64,000 bases of DNA from Actinomadura alba (GCF_014323705.1 NZ_JABVEC010000004.1:186001-250000); one strand, 5' to 3'. Numbered from the stretch's first letter, positions 1 to 9,152 are shown. Notes: a model not told the origin generated them from the sequence alone. Program-made: numbers and translations.

Positions 1-694
1 AGAAGTGCAGGGAGTGGCCGTACTTCCGGCCGAGCAGCAGCTCGCCCACCACCCCGTCCTCGATCATCGATGGGGTGCCCCACTCGGAGGAGACGAGCAC
101 GTCGTGGGCGATGTGCCACCAGGCGTCGTAGGCGAAGTACTGCGGGCCCCGGTCCACCTCCCAGCGGCCGAGCACGTCGAAGGAGGTGTGGTCGAGCAGC
201 GCGATCCCGCCGGGGCCGTCGTTGCCGCCGGCCCCGCCGAGCGCGGTCACGTAGATCCCCTCCGGCCCGCAGTGCACGGTGTGCGGGCGCGAGTAGCCCG
301 CGCGCTTGGCGAGTTCGTCCGCTTCGAGCACCTTGACGATCTCGGGGCTGGTCGGCCGGTCCTTGGTGTCGACGACATAGATGCGCGACGACCGCAGCCC
401 GGGCACGATGAGGTAGCGGCGCTCGACATGCGGATGCGGAGCGTACGGGCACAGCGCGCTGCTGCACGCGTTCCAGCCGAAGTGGTGCAGCTCGTCGCCG
501 GTGTAGGGCAGCTCGGTCCACCCGACCACCGACCCGTAGGACGCGGAATCGGCATCGACGTCGAGCACCGCGATGGCGTCGGGCTTCTGCGCGGCGCGGT
601 CGAAGGCCGCGACGTAGGCGAGTTTCTCCGGCGGCGCCGCGATCGCGTCACGCGGCGAGGCGTAGAAGCTGGGATCGGCTTTCCAGAGCGCCAT
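1..694 (-). CDS. Selenium-binding protein 56 family, probable methanethiol oxidase (3' end outside window)
   Basis: The first 231 codons of a gene that runs off the left edge; the family is usually about 460 residues. The translation matches the SBP56/methanethiol oxidase family: start MALWKADPSF, GWNACSS at residues 73-79, RPHTVHCG at 136-143 and SSEWGTP at 202-208. Bacterial members (MtoX type) oxidise methanethiol to formaldehyde, hydrogen sulfide and hydrogen peroxide; the copper-dependent activity is family knowledge. The ATG is preceded by a GGGAG ribosome site. No signal peptide is visible, although some MtoX enzymes are periplasmic. The gene lies 88 bp downstream of a sulfite oxidase-like gene on the same strand, so the pair may handle organic sulfur. 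Confidence 0.9.
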   Translation of the reverse strand, partial: MALWKADPSFYASPRDAIAAPPEKLAYVAAFDRAAQKPDAIAVLDVDADSASYGSVVGWTELPYTGDELHHFGWNACSSALCPYAPHPHVERRYLIVPGLRSSRIYVVDTKDRPTSPEIVKVLEADELAKRAGYSRPHTVHCGPEGIYVTALGGAGGNDGPGGIALLDHTSFDVLGRWEVDRGPQYFAYDAWWHIAHDVLVSSEWGTPSMIEDGVVGELLLGRKYGHSLHF

Positions 695-782
695 GGAACT
701 TCTCCCGAGATCGATCCGGCGGTGTGCGGACGGGTGGGCGAGTGGAGGCCGGCGGCGACGCCCCCGGGGGGCCGACAGAGCC

Positions 783-2132
783 TCACACTACGGTGACGGG
801 GTGCCGGACGACAGCACCGAAGAGATAACCCAGCGTGTTGTACGGTGCCTGGTCCGGCTGGGTGGCCCCCGTCTCGTCCGTGGCCCTGGCCAGCAGCACG
901 TGCGGGCCCGGCCGCCGGGGCGTCCAGCGGAACTCCCAGCGCCGCCAGGCGGTCGCGGACGGCTGACCGCCGGAGTGCGCCGCCTGCCAGCTCGCGCCGC
1001 CGTCGACGCTGACCTCGACCCGCCGGATCCGGCCGCCGCCCGACCATGACCGCCCGCGCAGCGTGTGCGCGCGCCCGGCCTCGACGCGGGCGTCCCACGG
1101 CAGCTCGAAGGCGCTCTTGACGACCATGCGCGTGAGCGGCGGGCCGCCCTCCGGGGGATGATCCGGACCGAACAGCCGGTAGAACTGGGTGTTCCAGGGA
1201 GAGAACAGGGGCTGGTCGGACACCTGAATGTCACCGAGCCACTTGATGGACCCGATCCCCACCCAGGACGGCACCACCAGCCGTACCGGGAAGCCGTGAT
1301 CGGGCGGGAGCGGACGGCCGTTCATCTCATAGGCCAGCAGCACGTCGTCGAGGGCCTTGGCCACCGGCAGCGGCCGGCGGACCCGGCCCAGGTTCACCCC
1401 CTTGTCGACGAACTCGGCGTCGAGCCCGCGCGGCAGGACGTCGACCGCCCGGCGGGTGAGCCCCGCCCGGTCGAGCACCGTCGCCAGTCGCACGCCGCGC
1501 CAGCGCGCCACCCCCACCGCGCCGAGCCGCCAGGGGGTTCCCGACACCGTCTGGCCCTGCTGGGAGCTGAAGAAGCCACGGCCGTTGCCGGTGCACTCGA
1601 TGAAGGCGGTGAGCGACTCGGCCGGCAGAGCGAGCAGGTCCTCGTAGGAGAACTCGACCGGCCGGTCCTCGGCGGGGGCGCCGCGCAGCCCGGAGCCCCA
1701 CAGCCTCAGCCGCCACGTCAGCGCGTCGATCAGCGGGGTGGTGGTGTGGTTGCGCACGAAGAAGCGATCGGCCGGGGTCAGGTGGCCCTGCCCGGACATG
1801 GCCTCCCAGCGGGTCTCGGCGTTCGTGCCGTGCACGACAAAGAGCTCCGGAGGCAGCGGCTTCACGATCGGGCCCTCGGCGGCCGCCCGGCCGGCGCCGG
1901 CGAGCACCCGGGTGGCGCCCGTGCCCGCGTGGCCAGTTCCGGCGTGACCGGTGCCCGCGTGGGCGGTGCCGCCGACGGCCTGGCCGGTGCCCGCGATCGC
2001 CGCCCCGAGGCCGATGCCCGCGGACGTCCGCAGCAGCTTGCGCCGGGACACCTCGGCGCCGCCCACGCGAGAGAGCCACTGGCCGGCGCGCACGCGTTCG
2101 TACGTCCCCTCGTCGGTGAGGTCGTCGCTCAT
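783..2132 (-). CDS. Tat-exported sulfite oxidase-like molybdopterin oxidoreductase
   Basis: 449 residues. The N-terminus carries a twin-arginine signal (SRRKLLRT, residues 29-36, then a hydrophobic stretch), so the folded Mo enzyme should be exported. The leader is followed by an odd repeat of AGTGH units (59-72). The oxidoreductase molybdopterin domain follows, with the Mo-ligand cysteine in IECTGNGRGFF (Cys180), and then a C-terminal Mo-co dimerisation immunoglobulin-like domain from about residue 330. Family members oxidise sulfite to sulfate or reduce S-oxides. The ATG at 2132 was preferred to an ATG 12 codons upstream because it has a GGGGGC site and gives a normal Tat leader. The neighbouring methanethiol oxidase-type gene suggests a sulfur oxidation role. 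Confidence 0.85.
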   Translation of the reverse strand: MSDDLTDEGTYERVRAGQWLSRVGGAEVSRRKLLRTSAGIGLGAAIAGTGQAVGGTAHAGTGHAGTGHAGTGATRVLAGAGRAAAEGPIVKPLPPELFVVHGTNAETRWEAMSGQGHLTPADRFFVRNHTTTPLIDALTWRLRLWGSGLRGAPAEDRPVEFSYEDLLALPAESLTAFIECTGNGRGFFSSQQGQTVSGTPWRLGAVGVARWRGVRLATVLDRAGLTRRAVDVLPRGLDAEFVDKGVNLGRVRRPLPVAKALDDVLLAYEMNGRPLPPDHGFPVRLVVPSWVGIGSIKWLGDIQVSDQPLFSPWNTQFYRLFGPDHPPEGGPPLTRMVVKSAFELPWDARVEAGRAHTLRGRSWSGGGRIRRVEVSVDGGASWQAAHSGGQPSATAWRRWEFRWTPRRPGPHVLLARATDETGATQPDQAPYNTLGYLFGAVVRHPVTVV

Positions 2133-2251
2133 GCCCCCGATCGTGTGTGCTATTCCCAATAAAGTCAACTGTTAAAGTCTGGTTTTCGCCGGCCCGTGGG
2201 CCCCCGGTGGAAGGGCGTTTGATCATCACTCGCGATCGCACCGGCGCTGAG

Positions 2252-2257
2252 TAACCT
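2252..2257 (+). promoter_or_regulatory. -10 box of a leaderless MoxR-family gene
   Basis: TAACCT ends six bases before the GTG at 2264. This TAnnnT box at 6-7 bases from the start codon recurs at several genes here and indicates a leaderless transcript. No ribosome binding site is present. Confidence 0.5.
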
Positions 2258-2263
2258 GAGGCT

Positions 2264-3166
2264 GTGACACAGAACGCCGCGACCCGGACGGATGACATCA
2301 ATTCCCCCCGGGGGCTAGCCGATCATCTCGCCCGACGCGCCTACCTGGCCGATGAGGGGCTGGCCGCCGCGGCCTACCTTGCGCTGCGGATGCGACGCCC
2401 GCTCTTCCTGGAGGGCGAGGCCGGTGTCGGCAAGACCGCGCTGGCCAGGACTCTCGCCGAGGTGCTCGGCGCGCCGCTGATCCGGCTGCAGTGTTACGAG
2501 GGCCTCGACGCGACGCAGGCGCTGTACGACTGGGACTTTCCGCGCCAGCTTCTGCACCTGCGCGCCGCTGAGGCGGCCGGCGCCACGGACGTCGCCCGCC
2601 TGGAGGCCGAGCTGTACGACCGGCGGTTCCTGCTCGCCCGGCCGCTGCTCCAGGCTCTCGAGACGACGCCCAGCGTGCTGCTCGTCGACGAGGTCGACCG
2701 GGCCGACGACGAGTTCGAGGCCTTCCTGCTGGAGGTGCTCTCGGACTTCACGATCTCGATTCCGGAGCTCGGCACGATCCACGCCGAGGAGCCGCCCGTC
2801 GTCGTGGTGACCTCCAACCGCACCCGCGAGGTGCATGACGCGCTGAAGCGCCGGTGCCTCTACCACTGGCTGGAACACCCGTCCTTCGACCGTGAGGTCG
2901 CGATCATCCGCAGGCGGCTGCCGGACGCCACGGAGCGGCTGGCACGTCAGGTCGCGCGGGCCGCACAGCGCCTGCGCGGCGAGGACCTGCTGAAGCCACC
3001 CGGGGTCGCCGAGACCCTCGACTGGACCGAGGCGCTCCTCACCCTGGGCCTTCGGGATCTCGAGCCCGACACGGTCGCGGTCACGCTCGGCGCCGTCCTG
3101 AAGTACCGCGAGGACCAGGAGCGCGTGGTCCGGCGCGGGCTCGACGCGTTGCTCGACGGGAACTGA
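2264..3166 (+). CDS. MoxR/CoxD-type AAA+ ATPase, Mo-hydroxylase maturation
   Basis: 300 residues. Walker A is GEAGVGKTA (51-59), Walker B is VLLVDEVDRAD (138-148), and TSNRTREVHDALKRR gives the sensor-1 and arginine-finger region. This is the MoxR subfamily closest to CoxD, which unfolds or remodels the large subunit of carbon monoxide dehydrogenase and related molybdenum hydroxylases during cofactor insertion. It is followed 2 bp later by a CoxE-like VWA gene and then XdhC and MocA, which is the standard maturation set. The likely client is the hydroxylase at 24.6-28.6 kb, although another in the genome is possible. GTG is the start because it is placed for leaderless translation. Confidence 0.85.
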   Translation: MTQNAATRTDDINSPRGLADHLARRAYLADEGLAAAAYLALRMRRPLFLEGEAGVGKTALARTLAEVLGAPLIRLQCYEGLDATQALYDWDFPRQLLHLRAAEAAGATDVARLEAELYDRRFLLARPLLQALETTPSVLLVDEVDRADDEFEAFLLEVLSDFTISIPELGTIHAEEPPVVVVTSNRTREVHDALKRRCLYHWLEHPSFDREVAIIRRRLPDATERLARQVARAAQRLRGEDLLKPPGVAETLDWTEALLTLGLRDLEPDTVAVTLGAVLKYREDQERVVRRGLDALLDGN

Positions 3167-3168
3167 TC

Positions 3169-4389
3169 ATGGACGGCCGCGGAATGGGCGGGCCGAGAGG
3201 CGATCTCTCGCGTCCCGCTACGGGCGCGGGTGACGTCATCGCCACGATGACCGGCTTCGCCCGTACTCTCAGAGCGGCCGGCGTCGACGCCGGGCCAGAA
3301 CGGCTGCAGGCCATGGTGGCCGCTCTCGACCATCTGGATGTGCTCGACCCCCGCGACGTCTACTGGGCGGGGCGGCTGACGCTGTGCGCCGACCCCGACG
3401 ATCTGCCGCGCTACGACCGGTGCTTCGCCGCGTACTTCTCCGGCGAGACGGCACGCCCCGGCCGGCCCCCGCCTCCCACGGTGATCGTGCGGCACGTCGC
3501 GGTGCCCGTGACGGCGTCGGGAGATCGTGACACACGGGACGAGGAGCCCACCGACGACGTCCACACGGCGACCGCGAGCGCCGTCGAGGTGCTGCGGCAC
3601 CGGGACGTCTCAGGGCTGAGCCCGGCCGAGCGGGCGGAGGTCAACCGGCTGATCGCGTTGCTCGACGCCTCCACCGAGCTGCGCCGGTCGAGGCGGCTCA
3701 CGCCCGCGCCGTCCGGCCGGCTCGATCAGGCGCGTACGGTCCGTACGCTGCTGCGGCGGGGCGGGGAGGTCTCCCGGCTGCACCACCGGGCACACCGCCG
3801 CAAGCCGCGCCGCGTCGTCCTGCTGGTCGACGTGAGCGGCTCGATGACCCCCTACGCCGACGCGCTCCTGCGGTTCGCGCACGCGGCGATGCGGTCGGGT
3901 GCGCGCACCACCGAGGTCTTCAGCGTGGGAACCCGGCTGACCCGGCTGACCAGCGAGCTCCGGCACCGGGTCCCCGACCTCGCGATGACGGCCGCGTCGG
4001 ACGCCATCCCGGACTGGAGCGGCGGAACCCGGCTCGGCGAGGAGCTCAAGGAGTTCCTCGACCGGTTCGGCCAGCGCGGCATGGCACGCGGCGCGATCGT
4101 GGTGATCGCCTCTGACGGGTGGGAGCGCGGCGACGCCGGCCTGCTCGGCGAGCAGATGGCGCGGCTGCACCGCCTGGCGCACCGGGTCGTGTGGGCCAAC
4201 CCGCACAAGGCGCGTCCGGGCTACGAGCCGCTCACCGGCGGGATGGTCGCGGCCCTTCCGCACATTGACGACTTCGTCGCCGGTCACAGTGCCGATGCGC
4301 TGGCGGAACTGGCGGAGGTGATCGGAGCGGTGCGCCGCCGGAGCCCGGTCATCGGAGCAGGGCGAGACGAGAGGAACCGCGGTGCGTGA
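3169..4389 (+). CDS. CoxE-like VWA domain protein
   Basis: 406 residues. A C-terminal von Willebrand factor A domain (about 215-385) contains the metal-binding MIDAS motif DVSGS (221-225) and a DWSGGTRLGE segment near residue 285. The N-terminal half is the CoxE family extension. CoxE proteins act with the CoxD ATPase as a chaperone pair in the maturation of molybdenum hydroxylases. The gene starts 2 bp after the ATPase gene and overlaps the next gene by 8 bp, so the three are one transcription unit. Confidence 0.85.
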   Translation: MDGRGMGGPRGDLSRPATGAGDVIATMTGFARTLRAAGVDAGPERLQAMVAALDHLDVLDPRDVYWAGRLTLCADPDDLPRYDRCFAAYFSGETARPGRPPPPTVIVRHVAVPVTASGDRDTRDEEPTDDVHTATASAVEVLRHRDVSGLSPAERAEVNRLIALLDASTELRRSRRLTPAPSGRLDQARTVRTLLRRGGEVSRLHHRAHRRKPRRVVLLVDVSGSMTPYADALLRFAHAAMRSGARTTEVFSVGTRLTRLTSELRHRVPDLAMTAASDAIPDWSGGTRLGEELKEFLDRFGQRGMARGAIVVIASDGWERGDAGLLGEQMARLHRLAHRVVWANPHKARPGYEPLTGGMVAALPHIDDFVAGHSADALAELAEVIGAVRRRSPVIGAGRDERNRGA

Positions 4390-5506
4390 CGTTCTGGACG
4401 CCATTTCGAAGTGGTACGGAGCCGGCGAGACCTTCGGGCTCGCCACCGTGGTCAACACCTTCCGCAGCGCTCCGCGTCCGCCGGGCGCGGCGATGGCGGT
4501 GTCCTCGGACGGCGAGGTCGTCGGCAGCGTGTCGGGCGGCTGCGTCGAGGGAGCGGTGTACGACCTGGCGCGCTCGGTGATCGAGTCGGGCGAACCGGTG
4601 GTGCAGCGTTACGGCGTGAGCGACGACGACGCCTTCGCGGTGGGGCTCACGTGCGGCGGCATCCTCGACATCCTGGTGGAGCCGGTCGATCCCTCGACCT
4701 TCCCCGAGTTCGCCGAGGTGGCCCGTGCGATCAGGCGGGGGTCGGCCGTCGCGGTGGCCACGGTCACCGCCGGGCCCGGCGCGATCGGCGCGCGCCGGGT
4801 CGTCTGGCCCGATCGCGCGTCCGGCTCGCTGGCGCCGGGCCGGTCGTACGCCGGTCGGCTCGACGCGGCCGCCGACGACGACGTTCGCGGAATGCTGGCG
4901 CAGGGTCTGACCGGGCAGCGGCACTACGGGCCGAAGGGGGAGCGGCGGCTCGACGAGCTCGCCGTGTTCGTCCACTCCTTCGCGCCGCCGCCGCGGCTGC
5001 TGGTGTTCGGGGCGATCGACTTCGCCGCCGCGGTCGCGCGGGTCGGCAAGTTCCTCGGTTACCACGTCACCGTGTGCGACGCGCGGCCCGTCTTCGCGAC
5101 CGCCAAGCGCTTCCCGGAGGCCGACGAGGTCGTGGTGAAGTGGCCGCACCGATTCCTCGCCGACGTCGACGTGGACGAGCGTACGGTCATCTGCGTGCTC
5201 ACCCACGACCCCAAGTTCGACGTGCCTCTGCTCGAGCTCGCGCTCCGTACCCCGGCGGGCTACATCGGCGCCATGGGCTCCCGGCGCACCCACGAGGACC
5301 GGCTCGACCGGCTCCGGGAGGCCGGGCTGACCGAGGACGAGCTCGCGCGGCTGCGTTCGCCGATCGGGCTCGACCTCGGTGCGCGCACCCCAGAGGAGAC
5401 CGCGGTGTCCATCGCGGCCGAGCTGATCCAGCTCCGCTGGGGCGGCTCCGGGCGGCCGCTCACCGCCACCGAGGGCCGCATCCACCGCGAGCCGGCTCCG
5501 GGCTGA
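4382..5506 (+). CDS. XdhC/CoxI family Mo-cofactor chaperone
   Basis: 374 residues with a GTG start inside the end of the upstream gene. The N-terminal XdhC/CoxI domain includes SVSGGCVEGAV with its conserved cysteine. The C-terminal Rossmann-like XdhC domain begins near residue 200 (RLLVFGAIDFAAAVARVG) and includes GYIGAMGSRRTHEDR and PIGLDLGARTPEE. Family members bind molybdopterin, help add the terminal sulfur and insert the cofactor into xanthine dehydrogenase-type enzymes. The glycine-rich loop has GAID where many homologues have GAGH. Genetic context with CoxD, CoxE and MocA supports the call. Confidence 0.88.
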   Translation: MRDVLDAISKWYGAGETFGLATVVNTFRSAPRPPGAAMAVSSDGEVVGSVSGGCVEGAVYDLARSVIESGEPVVQRYGVSDDDAFAVGLTCGGILDILVEPVDPSTFPEFAEVARAIRRGSAVAVATVTAGPGAIGARRVVWPDRASGSLAPGRSYAGRLDAAADDDVRGMLAQGLTGQRHYGPKGERRLDELAVFVHSFAPPPRLLVFGAIDFAAAVARVGKFLGYHVTVCDARPVFATAKRFPEADEVVVKWPHRFLADVDVDERTVICVLTHDPKFDVPLLELALRTPAGYIGAMGSRRTHEDRLDRLREAGLTEDELARLRSPIGLDLGARTPEETAVSIAAELIQLRWGGSGRPLTATEGRIHREPAPG

Positions 5507-5518
5507 GCGCGCCCGCGG

Positions 5519-5538
5519 GCCGGGCGGCGTCGCCCGGC
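5519..5538. terminator. Short hairpin after xdhC
   Basis: An 8-bp GC stem (GCCGGGCG and CGCCCGGC) with a four-base loop, 13 bases after the xdhC stop. There is no T tract. It could terminate or only attenuate the operon, because mocA has its own promoter downstream. Confidence 0.4.
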
Positions 5539-5654
5539 GGGGGGAGCGCGGCGCTGACCGCGGCGTCGTGACCCCGCGACAGGGGGCGCGATGGTGATGT
5601 GCCTTCGCCGTGCCGTTCGCCCGGCGTGATCGCACGATCACGACGTTCCGGGTC

Positions 5655-5660
5655 TACCCT
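5655..5660 (+). promoter_or_regulatory. -10 box of leaderless mocA-like gene
   Basis: TACCCT ends six bases before the GTG at 5667. It gives the nucleotidyltransferase gene its own leaderless transcript although the maturation operon lies just upstream. Confidence 0.45.
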
Positions 5661-5666
5661 CACGGT

Positions 5667-6299
5667 GTGAGGATGCGGGATGGCATCGGCGGCCTGTTGC
5701 TCGCCGCGGGAGAGGGGCGCCGGTTCGGCCGGCCGAAGGCGCTCGTCGAGTTCGAGGGTGAGCGGCTGGTCGACCGTGGCGTGCGCATGCTGCGCGACGC
5801 CGGGTGCGGCCCCGTCATCGTGGTCACCGGGGCCGCCTCGATCGAGGTGATCGGCGCGGTCGTGGTGCCGAACCCCGACTGGCGCACGGGCATGGGCTCG
5901 TCTCTGCGCGCGGGATTGGCGGCCCTGCCGCCCGGGTGCCCCGCGGTGGTCGTCGCGCTGGTCGATCAGCCGCTCGTCACCCCGGCGGCCGTCCGCAGGC
6001 TGACGGAGGCGTACGAGTCGGGCGCCCCGGTGGCCGTCGCGACCTACGGGGGCAGACCGCGCAACCCGGTGCTCATCGCCCGCGCGCACTTCGCCGAGGC
6101 GGCCGCCCGCGCCGTCGGGGACGCCGGCGCCCGGGCCTTCCTGCGCGAGCACCCCGAACTGGTGACGCCGGTGCCGTGCGACGACGTCGCCTCGCCCGAC
6201 GACATCGACACGCCCGACGACCTCGTCGCTCTGAGCGCCCACCGGCTCGCCGGCCGACAGGACGGCAGCCCCGCCGGATCGATGCGGGACGACCGGTGA
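5667..6299 (+). CDS. MocA-like molybdenum cofactor cytidylyltransferase
   Basis: 210 residues from the GTG at 5667. The nucleotidyltransferase signature LLLAAGEGRRFGRPKAL lies at residues 10-26, with NPDWRTGMGSSL and VALVDQPLV further on, the latter being the metal-binding acidic motif region. This is the MobA/MocA superfamily, and the xanthine dehydrogenase context favours MocA, which transfers CMP to molybdopterin to make the cytosine dinucleotide cofactor. An upstream ATG at 5610 would add 19 residues not typical of the family. The GTG sits 6 bases after a TACCCT box, so a leaderless start is preferred. ATG 5673 is the alternative. Confidence 0.8.
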   Translation: MRMRDGIGGLLLAAGEGRRFGRPKALVEFEGERLVDRGVRMLRDAGCGPVIVVTGAASIEVIGAVVVPNPDWRTGMGSSLRAGLAALPPGCPAVVVALVDQPLVTPAAVRRLTEAYESGAPVAVATYGGRPRNPVLIARAHFAEAAARAVGDAGARAFLREHPELVTPVPCDDVASPDDIDTPDDLVALSAHRLAGRQDGSPAGSMRDDR

Positions 6300-6308
6300 C
6301 CCGGGACA

Positions 6309-7535
6309 CTACGACACCGCGGAGGCCTCCAGGGCACCGCAGTCGACGGCGCGTTGCAGCCGGGCGGTCAGCGCCCTGATGGTGGCGGGCTCGTCGAGAA
6401 CGGCGCCCTGCTGCTGGCTCTGCTCCCGCCAGGCCTTGACCCGGGCGAGGTCGTCCTCGATCCCGGTCAGGTGGAATCCGTAGACCACCGCGTAGCGGCT
6501 CGCGAGATGCGCGGGGTGCAGGTCCCAGCCCTGGTAGAAGCCGTGCCGCAGCGAATGGCGGACGTGCGCGGCATGGGTGGCCCACGTGCCGCTCACGTGC
6601 TCGGCGCTGTCGCTGCGCGGCACCGCGTTGGTGGAGCCGTCCGACAGCCGGACGCCGGTGCCGGCGAGGCTCACCTGCATGATGTGGCGGGCGAAGTCGC
6701 AGGCGGGATGGTCGAGCCGCTGCTCGTCCGGGGGGAGGCCGACGGCCGCCGTGTAGTCGAAGACGCCGAAGTGCGCGCCGGTGAGCCGTCCGCCGGCCGC
6801 CTCGAGGATCGGGCGCAGCCCGAGTTCGCCGCGGTGGTTGATGATGGCCTCGGTCGTCTCGATCTGCACCTCGAACTGCAGCACCCCGACGGGAAGACCG
6901 AGCGCCGACTCGAGGCGGGTGAGGTAGTCGACGAAGATGACGACCTGCTCGGGCATGACCACCTTGGGGAAGGTGATGACGAAACCGCCGGGAAGGCGCC
7001 CGAGCCGGTCGCGCAGCGACGTGAGGAAACCGTCGAGCGTCCGCATGCTGCGCTCGTGCCCTCCGTCGGTGAAGGACTTCACCCGCAGGCCCCAGAAGTG
7101 GGGGAGCGCCTTCAGCTCGTAGGCCGCGGCGACCGCCTCCACGATCTGGTCGACGTGCGAGTCCTCCTCGGTGTCCGGGCGGACGCCGTAGCCGTCCTCG
7201 AAGTCGATGCGCAGGTCCTCGATGGGCTCGGCCGCCAGTTTGGCGGTGACCCGCTCACGCACCGTTCCCGCCACGTCCGGCTGGATGCCGAACGCGGCGC
7301 CGAACGAGCCGACGCCGGGCGTGTGGTTGTTGACAAGCCTCAGTGCCTCGGTCCCGAAGTCCTTGGGCGTGGACGGGCCGAACCGGTCGGCGGGCACGTA
7401 GACCGTGTGCACCGGCTGCCGCCCGGGGCTGGAGGCGGGGAAGTGCCTCTCGTGCTCCGCGGAGGTGTCCAGTACCCGCTTGGACAGGTCGTCGGTCGAG
7501 GAAACGCTCAGGTTCACCCGGATATGATCGCGCAT
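6309..7535 (-). CDS. DUF6986 family HpcH/HpaI-like aldolase
   Basis: 408 residues. The sequence resembles the HpcH/HpaI aldolase and citrate lyase beta superfamily: LRIDFEDGYG, FVITFPKVVMPEQ, QIETTEAII and GAHFGVFDYT supply the acidic metal-binding and arginine/lysine positions of that TIM barrel. In actinomycetes this group is annotated as DUF6986; the reaction is not established to my knowledge. It is convergent with mocA. A role in processing a C-C bond product of heterocycle catabolism is inference from neighbours. The ATG at 7535 gives the natural N-terminus MRDHIRVNLSV; the 34 codons upstream read through the preceding terminator region and are unlikely to be translated. Confidence 0.75.
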   Translation of the reverse strand: MRDHIRVNLSVSSTDDLSKRVLDTSAEHERHFPASSPGRQPVHTVYVPADRFGPSTPKDFGTEALRLVNNHTPGVGSFGAAFGIQPDVAGTVRERVTAKLAAEPIEDLRIDFEDGYGVRPDTEEDSHVDQIVEAVAAAYELKALPHFWGLRVKSFTDGGHERSMRTLDGFLTSLRDRLGRLPGGFVITFPKVVMPEQVVIFVDYLTRLESALGLPVGVLQFEVQIETTEAIINHRGELGLRPILEAAGGRLTGAHFGVFDYTAAVGLPPDEQRLDHPACDFARHIMQVSLAGTGVRLSDGSTNAVPRSDSAEHVSGTWATHAAHVRHSLRHGFYQGWDLHPAHLASRYAVVYGFHLTGIEDDLARVKAWREQSQQQGAVLDEPATIRALTARLQRAVDCGALEASAVS

Positions 7536-7598
7536 GATCCGGTGCCGACGACACCCCGTCGGAGCACCGTCATCCGTCGCTTCCGGCGGAATGCGAGA

Positions 7599-7622
7599 TC
7601 CCCCGGGCCGGAGCCCGGGGGA
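7599..7622 (-). terminator. Terminator of first LVIVD gene
   Basis: A perfect 10-bp stem (TCCCCCGGGC and its complement) with a CGGA loop, about 50 bases after the stop of the LVIVD gene at 7672. It resembles the terminator of the second LVIVD copy at 9239-9281, so it was probably duplicated with the gene. Confidence 0.7.
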
Positions 7623-7671
7623 CCTCTGGTCCTTCAACCGCTGGAATCAGGAGCCTGGATCAGGTCCCGAA

Positions 7672-9117
7672 TCAGTCCTCGAAGTAGTCGGGCTGGGACT
7701 GCACGTTCAGCTGGTCGAGCTTGATCCGCTCGGCCTTCTCAACGCGCTTGTCGTCGATCTTCAGAACGTCGAAGCCCTTCTGGATGTCGTTGGAGTACAC
7801 GTGGCCGTTGTAGTAGTACGTCGACCACGCTCCACCGGTGATCATCCGAGTGTCGGACAGCGGTCCGCGCTCGAAGAACCCGATCTCCTTGGGCTGTGCG
7901 GAGTCGGTGAAGTCCCAGACCGACACGCCGCCCTGGTACCACGACTGCACCATGAGGTCCTTGCCCTTGACCGGGATCAGCGAGCCGTTGTGGGCCACGC
8001 AGTTCTCGGTGTCGGCCTGGTGCCGGGGGATCTTGTAGTAGCTGCGGAAGACCAGCTTGCGCTTGTCGCCCTTGCCGACGATGTCGTAGATCCCGTTGGC
8101 GCCCCACTTGTCGCCTATGGTGGCGTTGCAGGTGGCCGTGCCGCCGCCGCCGAGCTCGTCGGTGAAGACGATCTTGGTGGCGTCGTTGTTGAACGTGGCC
8201 GAGTGCCAGAACGCGAAGTTCACCGAGTCGCGTACCCCGGTGATGACCCGCGGGTTCGCCCGGTCGGAGATGTCGAACAGGACCCCCTCACCCATGCACG
8301 CGCCCGCGGCCAGGTCCTTCTCCGGGTAGGCGGTGATGTCGTGGCAGCCGCTCGTGGCGGACCTGCTGTTCGGGTAGCTGCCGGGAACACCCGGGAAGCC
8401 GCCGTCGGGGAAGAGGACCGGCTCCGACACCACGGCGGCGGCGGCCGGGTTGCTGCGCGGGACCTTGACGATGGAGATCAGGTCATGCGGCGGCTGGCAC
8501 TTGGGGAAGTCCGCGCGCGGGCTGTACGACTGGACGTACAGGTAGTCGACCTTGCGCTTCTTGTCCGGCACCAGCGTGTGCGTGTGCGAGCCGCACTTGG
8601 TCTCCACCGACTTGATGTAGCGCGGGTTGCGCACATCGCTGATGTCGAAGACCTTGATCCCCTGCCAGTTCGTGGGGTTCGTGTCACTCGAGCCCCCTGG
8701 CGTCGCGGGCGTGGCCGCCGTGCTGTTGCAGGAGTCGTCCGACCGGGCCGAGTCCGTGGACAGGTACAGCAGGTTCCCGTTGACCGACACGTCGTTCTGC
8801 GAGCCGGGGCAGACCACCGTGCTGACGACCGTCGGCTGGCTCGGCCTGCTGATGTCGAAGATGGTGAGCCCGCCGTAGTTGCCGGCGAAGGCGTACTTCC
8901 CCTGGAAGGCCAGGTCGCTGTTCAGGTTTGACTCTGTGTTGAACGGCGCCTGCTTCGGGATGTTCGCCAGATGGCGGATGTTGTCGCTCTTGGCGACCGC
9001 GTCCACCGGAGGGATCTCCGCCGCCGCGGGCGACGGTGCCAGGGCGAAGGTGGTCAGGGCCGCCGCCACGGTGGTGGCCAGCCATGCCGAGACCTTGCGT
9101 TTTCTTGCGTGCGCCAC
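7672..9117 (-). CDS. Secreted LVIVD-repeat beta-propeller protein, copy 1
   Basis: 481 residues. A Sec signal peptide (positively charged MAHARKRK, hydrophobic core, AAAE cleavage region near residue 34) leads a mature protein made of LVIVD repeats. Recurrent blades read GLTIFDISRP, GIKVFDISDV, GVLFDISDRANP and GVSVWDFTDS. Conserved Cys and His residues occur (CGSHTHTLVP, GCHDITAYPEK, GACMGEG, CVAHNGS). The enzymatic role of this family is unknown, and export to the cell surface is likely. It is a paralogue of the next gene, about 70% identical in the parts compared by eye, and both sit beside a DUF305 lipoprotein. Confidence 0.85.
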   Translation of the reverse strand: MAHARKRKVSAWLATTVAAALTTFALAPSPAAAEIPPVDAVAKSDNIRHLANIPKQAPFNTESNLNSDLAFQGKYAFAGNYGGLTIFDISRPSQPTVVSTVVCPGSQNDVSVNGNLLYLSTDSARSDDSCNSTAATPATPGGSSDTNPTNWQGIKVFDISDVRNPRYIKSVETKCGSHTHTLVPDKKRKVDYLYVQSYSPRADFPKCQPPHDLISIVKVPRSNPAAAAVVSEPVLFPDGGFPGVPGSYPNSRSATSGCHDITAYPEKDLAAGACMGEGVLFDISDRANPRVITGVRDSVNFAFWHSATFNNDATKIVFTDELGGGGTATCNATIGDKWGANGIYDIVGKGDKRKLVFRSYYKIPRHQADTENCVAHNGSLIPVKGKDLMVQSWYQGGVSVWDFTDSAQPKEIGFFERGPLSDTRMITGGAWSTYYYNGHVYSNDIQKGFDVLKIDDKRVEKAERIKLDQLNVQSQPDYFED

Positions 9118-9152
9118 GCATGACTCCTTTCTTTCCCCCCGAGTCTGTGCAC

